The notes under the pieces: generated by a model | The model's database searches: none | Told to the model about the DNA's origin: nothing | The model's input: the letters and a program-made list of their open reading frames with translations, nothing else | Origin: Bacteroidota bacterium | GTDB lineage: Bacteria > Bacteroidota > Bacteroidia > UKL13-3 | Assembly: GCA_013298895.1 (NCBI GenBank) | Contig: JAAFJM010000012.1 | Span: 28,194-92,193, forward strand | Length of the DNA: 64,000 nucleotides | Direction of reading: 5' to 3' | Shown here: positions 28,493 to 36,119 of the stretch, piece by piece | How the letters are laid out: every line of letters starts with the position of its first letter | Position numbering within the stretch: position 1 is the first letter of the stretch | Position numbers and translations under genes: made by a program

Positions 28493-29950
28493 CTATTTTG
28501 TCTCTACAAATAAACTTTCTTGTTTTTCAAAATCGTATAAGGTGGTTCTACGTAAACGATAGTAACTTAACCAATAATCCTTTAGAGTTCTATAATATTC
28601 ATTTCTTGCCAAATCCTTTTCTGTTTGAGCAATATTTAAATTGGTATTATCTATTTTACCAATAAAATACCTATTCTTAGCCACTTCATAACGTTTTTGA
28701 GCTATGGTATCGGCTTTAGCACTTATACTAACACGTTGTTTTAATTGTTTGTACTGCATAACCAAAAAAACTACATCTTGCTCTAAATTTAAATATGCCA
28801 ATTGTAACTGTGCGTCTTTGGCTTTAAATTGGTATTTAGCTTCTTTATAATCATTTCTAAACCTTCCCCAATTCATTAAAGGTAAGTTTAAGCCTAAACT
28901 AACACGTTGTTGTTCTGCTGGATTTTTATAACTGTTTTCAAAATTACTTGCTGTTTGACTTAAACCATAAGTTGCATTTAATTCGGCATTGGGTAGCTGA
29001 TTTAATCTGGCCCTTCTCAAGTTGGCTTCAATTTGTTTTTGTTCAATATTAATTTGAACAAAATCACTTCTACTTTTAACAGCATTACTCACTGCTTTTT
29101 CAATATCTGGCTCAAAAAATGGTAAATGGGTTTCAGGGTCTAAAACAAATTCAGCGTTTTTAGGTAAGCCCAAAATTATTCTTAATTGATTCATACTTTG
29201 GTAATAGTTTAATTTAGCTTGATCCAAACTATTTTGTGCATTCATCAACCGTAATTCCGTTTGTAATAAATCATCTTCACCAATCTTTCCAAGATTATAG
29301 CGTCCTTTAGCCATTCGTAGTAATGTATCATTTACACTTAAATTAAATTCGGCTAGTTTTAATTCAGCTTCTGCATTTACAGCATCAAAATAAGTTTGGG
29401 TAATTTGAATTGATAAATCTTCTGATCGCTCAGCATATAATCTTGAATTTTGTTTAAATCTTAATTTAGCTAATTGCCATTGGAATTTTAATTCATTAAA
29501 CCTTAACAAGGGTTGGCTTATGGATACTATTAAAGGAGATGCTTGCCAATTAGTTAAACCATTTTGCGATAGTAAATCAAATCTTGTTAAAGCTGAAGAA
29601 ATAGAAACTACGCCTCCTGTGGCCATCAAATTTTGCTGTAAGTTTATACTGCCAAACGACAAAGCTTGTGTTCTTTCCACAAACTTTATGGTACCATCAG
29701 GCTGCATTACTTGACCCAAACTTCTATCTAATCCTGGTGCATTCACATAAGCATTAAATAGTGGCAACCTATTAGCCGATGAAGATTTATAATTTACTTG
29801 TGCTGCATAAAACAAATTTAAATTTATACTTGCTTGTAAACTTTTGTCTTTAGCCATTTGTACAGCTTGAAGCAAACTTAATTTTACTTGAGCATTTGCA
29901 CAAAGAGGTAATAATACTATTAAATAAACGCTAAACTTAAATTTGCTCAT
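28493..29950 (-). CDS. TolC family outer-membrane efflux protein
   Basis: From the ATG at 29950 this is a 485-residue protein with a signal peptide (VYLIVLLPLCANA). Two long alpha-helical repeats (for example RYNLGKIGEDDLLQTELRLMNAQNSLDQAKLNYYQ and the equivalent RYFIGKIDNTNLNIAQTEKDLAR) are the TolC/OEP duplication. It would form the trimeric tunnel of a type I secretion or RND/ABC efflux system. No pump genes are adjacent, so the partner is unknown. The first ATG at 30001 was rejected because 29950 begins a normal signal peptide. Confidence 0.93.
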   Translation of the reverse strand: MSKFKFSVYLIVLLPLCANAQVKLSLLQAVQMAKDKSLQASINLNLFYAAQVNYKSSSANRLPLFNAYVNAPGLDRSLGQVMQPDGTIKFVERTQALSFGSINLQQNLMATGGVVSISSALTRFDLLSQNGLTNWQASPLIVSISQPLLRFNELKFQWQLAKLRFKQNSRLYAERSEDLSIQITQTYFDAVNAEAELKLAEFNLSVNDTLLRMAKGRYNLGKIGEDDLLQTELRLMNAQNSLDQAKLNYYQSMNQLRIILGLPKNAEFVLDPETHLPFFEPDIEKAVSNAVKSRSDFVQINIEQKQIEANLRRARLNQLPNAELNATYGLSQTASNFENSYKNPAEQQRVSLGLNLPLMNWGRFRNDYKEAKYQFKAKDAQLQLAYLNLEQDVVFLVMQYKQLKQRVSISAKADTIAQKRYEVAKNRYFIGKIDNTNLNIAQTEKDLARNEYYRTLKDYWLSYYRLRRTTLYDFEKQESLFVETK

Positions 29951-30155
29951 ATTTGTATTCCTGTTTTTTATTTGATAGTTAAATTCAATTATAACTGGCA
30001 TAAATAATTAACCTTAATAGTTGACTTCAAAGGTGAGCAATAAACAAAAACTTTTACTTAAAATGATTAAATAAAAAATTAATATGACAAACTAAATAAA
30101 AATTAACAACATAAATATTATCAAAATATTACTCAAACTGAATGATTGGAATAAT

Positions 30156-30163
30156 TATATTTG
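30156..30163 (+). promoter_or_regulatory. Promoter -7 box of ybaB
   Basis: TATATTTG is an exact match to the Bacteroidota -7 consensus, 27 nt before the ybaB ATG. No clear -33 element is seen. Confidence 0.5.
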
Positions 30164-30189
30164 TTGCAGTACCATAAAATTTTAAAAAT

Positions 30190-30489
30190 ATGTTTGGAAA
30201 ATTAAACGAAGCAAAACAAAAAGCTGATGAAATGAAACAAAAGCTTGAGGCTATAAGTGTAGAAGGAACTGCACAAGGTATAAGCATAGTAGCCAATGGC
30301 AATAAAAAAATAACTTCCATAAATATTGATTCAACATTATTAAAATCTGAAAATAAAGAACAAATAGAGGAACTACTTTTAATTGCCATAGAAAGAGCCA
30401 TGGAGCAAGCTGAAAATATTGCTGCAGCCGAAATGCGCGCAATGATGGGCGGAATGCTACCTGGTTTAGGAAATTTATTTGGTAACTAA
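30190..30489 (+). CDS. YbaB/EbfC family nucleoid-associated protein
   Basis: A 99-residue protein with the YbaB pattern: an N-terminal helix (MFGKLNEAKQKADEMKQKLE), a central strand region (GISIVANGNKKITSINID) and a C-terminal helix (EELLLIAIERAMEQAENIA) ending in a Gly/Met-rich tail (MMGGMLPGLGNLF). These dimers bind DNA as chromosome-organising tweezers. The promoter box is just upstream. In many bacteria it sits next to recR/dnaX, which is not the case here. Confidence 0.93.
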   Translation: MFGKLNEAKQKADEMKQKLEAISVEGTAQGISIVANGNKKITSINIDSTLLKSENKEQIEELLLIAIERAMEQAENIAAAEMRAMMGGMLPGLGNLFGN

Positions 30490-30542
30490 TTATACCTGTT
30501 ATCCGTTTCAAAAAGATATTAATAAAGAATAGATTCCAAAAT

Positions 30543-31280
30543 TTGCATCGCTTAAAATTCAATTATTTAGTTTTTATTTTTTTTGTTGGGCTATTAAATA
30601 CTAAAGCCCAACAAACCAAGCTATATATAAAAGGCTTTGTGGTTGGAGCAGATACAACAGCCCCTATTCCATTAGCTAATATTCATAATATTACATCTCA
30701 AACACGCTATATTACAAACAGATATGGTGCCTTTGGAATTACGGTATCAATTACAGACACTATTGAGTTTTCAGTAATTGGATACAAAACCTACACTTTA
30801 ATTTGTAAAGATTATACCAAGCAGGGCGATGTACCTATTATAGTTAAACTAAAACGCAACTATATAAAACTAAAGGAAGTTACTATTTCAAGTCAAAAAC
30901 GAAAACAAGATAGCATGGCAAGAGCAGCTGCCAAACGATTGAGAACAGATCCTTTATTAAATAATTTTAGCACTTCAATTTCTATTTATAATGCTTCCCA
31001 AGGTGGAATTTTAAGTAGTATTTTAGCTAGTGGAAATAAAAAAATTCAAGAATATGAACACTTGATGCGTTTAATTGAAATTTACCAAGAACAAAATCAA
31101 GTGAGTGAAAAATATAATGTTGAACTGGTAATGCGAACTACTCAACTCAATGAATTACAAGCAAAGGAATTAATGAAATACTGTGAAATTCCCAATTATT
31201 TTGTACTCAATTCCAATGAGTACGATATCATTTTAGCAATTAAGAATTGCTACAAAGAGTGGAAGAATATTAAACGTTGA
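30543..31280 (+). CDS. Exported protein with carboxypeptidase-like regulatory domain
   Basis: A 245-residue product opening with TTG at 30543, as no ATG precedes the signal peptide (YLVFIFFVGLLNTKAQ). Residues about 27-105 form a CarboxypepD_reg-like beta-sandwich (GFVVGADTTAPIPLANIH, TNRYGAFGITVSITDTIEF, VIGYKTYTL). The C-terminal part is Lys- and Gln-rich and helical, of unknown type. Such domains often precede TonB-dependent receptors, but here the rest is too short for a barrel. It is 53 nt after ybaB and convergent with the subtilase gene. Confidence 0.8.
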   Translation: MHRLKFNYLVFIFFVGLLNTKAQQTKLYIKGFVVGADTTAPIPLANIHNITSQTRYITNRYGAFGITVSITDTIEFSVIGYKTYTLICKDYTKQGDVPIIVKLKRNYIKLKEVTISSQKRKQDSMARAAAKRLRTDPLLNNFSTSISIYNASQGGILSSILASGNKKIQEYEHLMRLIEIYQEQNQVSEKYNVELVMRTTQLNELQAKELMKYCEIPNYFVLNSNEYDIILAIKNCYKEWKNIKR

Positions 31281-31287
31281 TAAGAAT

Positions 31288-32940
31288 TTACTTTTTATCT
31301 ATTTGCTTAATTAATACTGTATTTGCTGTTTTTATTTTTAAAATATAAAGCCCTTTTTTTAGTTTAAAGGTTTTATTCAAACAAAACCTGTTTACATTTA
31401 ATTCTACTCTTTCTGTTTGCTTTATCAATGATTTTCCATCCATTGAAGTAATTAAAATTTGGATTTTTTGCTTTGCATTAGAATGAATACAAACATGAAA
31501 ATTTTTATCCTCCAGTTCAGTTACATCAATAATTGTATCTTGTTTATAATTTTCTAGTAATTGATAAGTTAATAAAAAATTGGGTGTTCCATATCCAATG
31601 TATTTATTGGGATTATTATAATTATTTGAACCTAGGGCAATCATTTGTTTGATATTAAAATTACTTACATTAGGAAAAGCTTGCATTAAACACGCCACAC
31701 CACCTGCTATTATTGGAGTAGCGTATGAAGTACCATTTCCTTTAACTATTTTAGCATCTTTCGATACAAAATCTACCAATTCTCCAATGGTCACTATTTG
31801 CGGTCGGAACTTATTTCGTTTTGAAATACCTATTGAACTAAAAATAGAATTCTTATAAAAAAAATTACAAGAGCCAACTGACAAAACACTATCAGCATCA
31901 GCAGGTGTGGTAATGGTTTCCCAAATTTTATTTCCTTCATTACCGGCACTTACTATTACTAAAATTCCATTTTTAGAGGCAAGATTAACCACTTTAGCAA
32001 TAGTGGTTTTATCACCTGAAAACTCTTTAACTTTATGGTTAAATAATTTATCGTCAAACTCAGAATAACCCAATGATGATATGATGATGGAAACACCGAT
32101 ACTATCTGCAACTTCAGCTGCTTTAGCCCAATTGTATTCTTCAATAGGATATTCAAAATTTGAATTTTCAGTACTAAATAAATAATAATTAGAATTGGGA
32201 GCAGTACCTACAAATTTATAGGGAACACTGGCTGCCATTATACTTAATACATTTAGTCCATGGTCATCAGTTTCGCCTGCCAACTCATTTTCATCTTCAC
32301 CATTTAAATTATACGTTCCTTTAATTTTATTACTGTTAAAATAGTTTACTTTATTGAAATTATTGAATCCTGCATCAAATACAGCAATGTTAATATCATT
32401 ACCTTTAAAGTTTAATTCATGGAGTTTATCAATATTATTGAATAAAATTTGATCGGTAGCTTTGCCATAATACAAATTGGAATCAATTATTTCTTTATTA
32501 TCAAACCTTTGCTCTAAGGCATTTATCCTTTCATTCAAATCAATCGGTTTGTCTTTGACAACTGAATTTTCTATACCAATTTGTTTGATTTCATTAACAA
32601 AGTCAAATTTTGAAATATTTTTTATGATTTCATCATCAGCCTTCACTACCAAGCCATTTAACCAATTAAGTTGGTATTGGTATGAAATAATAAATGGTGA
32701 AACTAACTTGATATAAGCTGTATCTACAGGTAAATCATTAAAATTTAAGGGTGGCAGGTTTAGTTTAAGCCTACGTTTAATACTTGCCTTAGTTAGGTAG
32801 TTTATTGGATTGAGTTTCGAAAAATTGGAGGTGTCTTTTTTATTAAATGAAATAAAGTAATATTTATTTTGTGCTTCTGCAGTAACAACACTACAAACCA
32901 AAATAATACACAGAAAAAAATTTCTAGTAATGTTCTTCAA
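31288..32940 (-). CDS. Secreted subtilisin-like (S8) serine protease with T9SS sorting signal
   Basis: A 550-residue S8 family protease. The triad is Asp189 (NIAVFDAGF), His227 (TDDHGLNVLS) and Ser405 (GNGTSYATPIIAGG). An N-terminal signal (FFLCIILVCSVVTAEAQ) and a propeptide-like region precede the catalytic domain, and the last about 80 residues (GKSLIKQTERVE ... KKGLYILKIKTANTVLIKQ) are a short T9SS type A C-terminal domain, so the enzyme is exported through the outer membrane. The only suitable start is TTG at 32940, which opens directly on the signal peptide. It lies 10 nt downstream of the metallo-hydrolase gene. Confidence 0.92.
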   Translation of the reverse strand: MKNITRNFFLCIILVCSVVTAEAQNKYYFISFNKKDTSNFSKLNPINYLTKASIKRRLKLNLPPLNFNDLPVDTAYIKLVSPFIISYQYQLNWLNGLVVKADDEIIKNISKFDFVNEIKQIGIENSVVKDKPIDLNERINALEQRFDNKEIIDSNLYYGKATDQILFNNIDKLHELNFKGNDINIAVFDAGFNNFNKVNYFNSNKIKGTYNLNGEDENELAGETDDHGLNVLSIMAASVPYKFVGTAPNSNYYLFSTENSNFEYPIEEYNWAKAAEVADSIGVSIIISSLGYSEFDDKLFNHKVKEFSGDKTTIAKVVNLASKNGILVIVSAGNEGNKIWETITTPADADSVLSVGSCNFFYKNSIFSSIGISKRNKFRPQIVTIGELVDFVSKDAKIVKGNGTSYATPIIAGGVACLMQAFPNVSNFNIKQMIALGSNNYNNPNKYIGYGTPNFLLTYQLLENYKQDTIIDVTELEDKNFHVCIHSNAKQKIQILITSMDGKSLIKQTERVELNVNRFCLNKTFKLKKGLYILKIKTANTVLIKQIDKK

Positions 32941-32950
32941 GGTAAATGTT

Positions 32951-33721
32951 TTAAAAATTATCTAGTTCTAGCTCTAATCCGTCATAAGCTAATTGAATAT
33001 TGGATGGCAGTTCTGAATTTACATCATCATGTAACCCTAATTGATGACTGATATGGGTAAAATAAGCTTGCTTAGGTTTTAATTCAATGCATAATTCAAT
33101 GGCTTCAGCTAATGTAAAATGTGATATATGACTTTCGCGCCTCAATGCATTTAATACCAAAACATCACAGCCTTTTATTTTTTCTTTAACATCATCGTCA
33201 ATTTTGTTTGCATCAGTTATGTAAACAAAATTATCAATCTTAAAACCTAAAACTGGCATTTTATGATGCCATACCCTTAAAGGCATTATGGTTTTACCTA
33301 ATAATTCGAAAGCCATTTCAGAAATAATGTGCATTTCCATTTCGGGTACACCGGGATATTTGGGTTCTTCAAAAGCATAATAAAACTCTTTCCTGATGGC
33401 TTTATCCACTTGCTTTTCGCAGTAAATATCTATGGGTTTTTTCATGATAAAATTAAATGCTCTTATATCATCTAAACCCGCTAAATGGTCACGGTGAGCA
33501 TGAGTATACAAAATTGCGTCACAAGATGATATGCCGCAAGTAAGCATTTGTTGCCTAAAATCTGGCCCAGTATCTACTACAATATTTTTATCCTTGTACT
33601 GAATAAGAATTGACGAACGTAAACGTTTATCTTTGGGGTTGGTAGATGCACAAACTTGACACTTACAAGCTATAATAGGTACTCCTTGCGAGGTGCCTGT
33701 GCCAAGAAAAGTAACTTTCAT
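32951..33721 (-). CDS. MBL-fold metallo-hydrolase
   Basis: A 256-residue beta-lactamase-fold hydrolase. The metal-binding motif is HAHRDH in LYTHAHRDHLAG; other ligands are in VWHHKMPV and FTHISHQLG. A cluster of Cys near the N-terminus (ACKCQVCAS) is typical of the PhnP/LipB-associated subgroup, which includes cyclic phosphodiesterases. It starts 4 nt after uppP and is followed by the subtilase gene, so the three share a transcript. The exact substrate is not predictable from sequence. Confidence 0.92.
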   Translation of the reverse strand: MKVTFLGTGTSQGVPIIACKCQVCASTNPKDKRLRSSILIQYKDKNIVVDTGPDFRQQMLTCGISSCDAILYTHAHRDHLAGLDDIRAFNFIMKKPIDIYCEKQVDKAIRKEFYYAFEEPKYPGVPEMEMHIISEMAFELLGKTIMPLRVWHHKMPVLGFKIDNFVYITDANKIDDDVKEKIKGCDVLVLNALRRESHISHFTLAEAIELCIELKPKQAYFTHISHQLGLHDDVNSELPSNIQLAYDGLELELDNF

Positions 33722-33724
33722 TTT

Positions 33725-34525
33725 TTACACAATACTTAATGACATATCAGAACCCAAAAGTAATAGGATAATGCCACCTACAATAATTCTGTACCAACCA
33801 AAAAGCCTAAAACCGTGTTTATTTAAAAAAGTGATAAAACCTTTAATAGCTACCATAGCTACCACAAAAGCAACGAAATTACCAATTGCTAGTAAAAAAA
33901 TTCTATCATTGTCAAAAAACTCTAAACCTTTGTCTTTATAAATATCTAAAACCTTTTTCGCTGTAGCACCAAACATGGTAGGAACTGCTAAAAAAAACGA
34001 ATATTCAGCAGCAGCTTTGCGAGTTAATTTTTGTTGCAAACCTCCAATAATAGTTGCAGCACTTCTTGATACACCCGGAATCATAGCTATACATTGGTAT
34101 AATCCTATAATAAATGCATTTTGATTGTTAACTTCAGTTTTTAAATGCTCATCGTCTTCTTTAAAAAATCTATCAATAAATAGCAATAACATACCACCTA
34201 ACAATAACATTACTGCCACTGTACCTGGACTTTCTAAAAGTTCATCAATTTTATCGCTAAACAAAATCCCTAACACAGCAGCAGGAATAAATGAAATTAA
34301 TAGTTTTAAGTAAAAATCGACCGATTTGAAAAAACGTTTGAAATACAAAACAACTACAGCCAAAATAGCTCCAAGTTGAATATTAATGGTGAAAAATTTA
34401 ACAAAATCATTTGGTTCAATACCTAAAATAGATGTTGTTAAAATCATGTGTCCAGTACTAGAAACCGGTAAATATTCGGTTAAACCTTCCACTATGGCAA
34501 TAATTATTGCTTGTAAAATCGTCAT
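33725..34525 (-). CDS. uppP: Undecaprenyl-diphosphate phosphatase
   Basis: Recycles the lipid carrier for peptidoglycan and O-antigen synthesis and gives intrinsic bacitracin resistance (BacA). The 266-residue protein has eight predicted helices and both family motifs: EGLTEYLPVSSTGHMIL near the N-terminus and IPGVSRSAATI in the middle, with the conserved Glu, Ser and Arg. The order ftsX-DUF3098-uppP is the one commonly found in Bacteroidota. It is 94 nt downstream of the DUF3098 gene. Confidence 0.97.
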   Translation of the reverse strand: MTILQAIIIAIVEGLTEYLPVSSTGHMILTTSILGIEPNDFVKFFTINIQLGAILAVVVLYFKRFFKSVDFYLKLLISFIPAAVLGILFSDKIDELLESPGTVAVMLLLGGMLLLFIDRFFKEDDEHLKTEVNNQNAFIIGLYQCIAMIPGVSRSAATIIGGLQQKLTRKAAAEYSFFLAVPTMFGATAKKVLDIYKDKGLEFFDNDRIFLLAIGNFVAFVVAMVAIKGFITFLNKHGFRLFGWYRIIVGGIILLLLGSDMSLSIV

Positions 34526-34619
34526 GTTAACTGCTTGTAAATATTATAATTACACCTTACGAAAGGTGTAATATTATTTTTATAAAAAAAAGTAATAAAA
34601 GCTTTTTTTGAGAAATTAA

Positions 34620-34874
34620 TTAATCCTTTTTCGATTTCATTATTGCAAAGATTTCAATAATAAAACCTGATAAAATCAATATTGGTGCAACAGTAACTTT
34701 GGTAGCATCTTCCAATATATTTTCTTTTCCAGCCATTAAAGTAAAACCTAAAATAATTACCAAAACACCTGCTAGCATTAATATGTAATTTTCTTTTCCA
34801 AAAATAAAATCTTCAGTTGGTGCTTGGCTTGCTTTTTCAGCAGTTTTTTTTGCGTTTGAAATTTTTTCGCTCAT
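34620..34874 (-). CDS. DUF3098 small membrane protein
   Basis: An 84-residue protein with two predicted helices (YILMLAGVLVIILGFTLMAG and ILILSGFIIEIFAIM) separated by a short polar loop, preceded by an acidic, Ala-rich N-terminus. Its size and position between ftsX and uppP match the DUF3098 family of Bacteroidota, whose function is unknown. The linkage to ftsX and uppP suggests a role in division or wall synthesis (inference). Confidence 0.88.
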   Translation of the reverse strand: MSEKISNAKKTAEKASQAPTEDFIFGKENYILMLAGVLVIILGFTLMAGKENILEDATKVTVAPILILSGFIIEIFAIMKSKKD

Positions 34875-34926
34875 CGTTATCTTCTAATAAATTTTATCAA
34901 TATTAAATATTTTTTATCAAAAATAC

Positions 34927-35823
34927 CTAGTATAAATCTTCAATTTTTGTTTTTAAGTATTTATTAGTACTAAACCAGCTGCTTACCATACTAACAATTA
35001 TGCCCGCAAGTATAAGAATTACAAACAAAACCGTAAAACTTTGGGTGTTATATAAATATTGTATTTGTGGAAAATAAGTAGGTAAAATATTTAGTACCAT
35101 TAGTAATAATGCCACTGCTAAAACGCCACCATATAAACCATTAAAAAAACTTCTGCTAATAAAAGGTTTTATAATAAACCAATGAGTTGCCCCTACTAAT
35201 TGCATACTTTTTATGGAAAACCTGCGTGCATATAAATTTAAACGTATGTTACTATTTATCAAAACCATAGCAATAACTATAAAAATAGCTGCCAAAGCCA
35301 CTAAGATAAAACTTAGTGAACCTAGATTGGTTCCAACATTTCCAAAAATAATTTCATTGTATTTTACTTCGGCTACTTTGGGCATTAATTGCAAAACATT
35401 TTTAAAATTTTGCATGCTTTCGCTGTTAACACTTTCGGCTTTTAAAGTAACTTCAATTGAAGCTGGCAAAGGATTATAACCTGCAAATTCCACTATGTCC
35501 TGTCCCATTTCTTTAGAAAGTTCCATAGCAGCAACATCCTTGCTAATAAATTTGGTTTCTTTAACAGAAGGCATTTTTTTAATCGCAGCCAAATTTGCAT
35601 CTGTCTCCGTTTGATTGATATCATCTGCCAAGTAAACGTTTACCAAAACATTTTCTTTAATGATGGTATTAAGTTGCGATGATTGAATATAAATTAATCC
35701 AAACAAACCTAACATAAGCAGCACCATGGCTATGCTAACTATTGACGATAAGTAAGATATGCGTTTTCTGCGGTTAACTTTTTTTAGTTGAGTATCCAAT
35801 TTTAGTAAAAAATTTAATACCAC
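34927..35823 (-). CDS. ftsX: Cell division protein FtsX
   Basis: The permease subunit of FtsEX, which couples ATP hydrolysis to activation of septal peptidoglycan hydrolases. The 298-residue protein has the FtsX plan: one N-terminal helix (IVSIAMVLLMLGLFGLIYI), an extracytoplasmic domain (about 45-165, with FISKDVAAMELSKEMG), then three helices (FILVALAAIFIVIAMVLI, FNGLYGGVLAVALLLMVL, FTVLFVILILAGIIVSMV). The first codon is GTG at 35823. ftsE is not adjacent, as often in this phylum. It heads the DUF3098-uppP gene run. Confidence 0.94.
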   Translation of the reverse strand: MVLNFLLKLDTQLKKVNRRKRISYLSSIVSIAMVLLMLGLFGLIYIQSSQLNTIIKENVLVNVYLADDINQTETDANLAAIKKMPSVKETKFISKDVAAMELSKEMGQDIVEFAGYNPLPASIEVTLKAESVNSESMQNFKNVLQLMPKVAEVKYNEIIFGNVGTNLGSLSFILVALAAIFIVIAMVLINSNIRLNLYARRFSIKSMQLVGATHWFIIKPFISRSFFNGLYGGVLAVALLLMVLNILPTYFPQIQYLYNTQSFTVLFVILILAGIIVSMVSSWFSTNKYLKTKIEDLY

Positions 35824-35942
35824 GAAAATAATTGATAAATAAGAGCATGGAACTAATTTAATCCACAGTTTTGTTTATGGTGTTGTTAATTCTATTTTTG
35901 GCAACAGAAATTTAAAGATAGTTGAACCTGTGAAATAGAATG

Positions 35943-36096
35943 AGATTGCTTCGTACCTCGCAATGACGTGTTGTTTTATGTGTTATTGCGAGGTATGAAA
36001 TAATCTAACTTTAAATCAATTGAATGTGGCTTTAGCCCATTCTTTATAATAAAAATGCCTATTTGAATTGCCCTCATTTTTAAATGAAGGGCGCAA
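35943..36096. repeat. Cluster of three palindromic intergenic repeats
   Basis: Between ftsX and leuS there are three inverted repeats. 35943-35967 (AGATTGCTTCGTACCTCGCA...) pairs with 35982-36006 at 21 of 25 positions, resembling the interspersed 'CGAGGTACGAAGCAATC' repeats seen in many bacterial genomes. 36022-36042 (GAATGTGGCTTTAGCCCATTC) is a short palindrome, and 36068-36096 (CCCTCATTTTTAAATGAAGGG core) is a third. They could fold as hairpins in the leuS leader; no T-box or aptamer features are seen. Confidence 0.6.
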
Positions 36097-36119
36097 GAAA
36101 AAAAGAAAAACAACAAAGA

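Noticed and set aside
36007..36119. T-box riboswitch before leuS
   Set aside because: No specifier loop or TGGNACCGCG-like T-box sequence is seen, and T-boxes are not typical of Bacteroidota.
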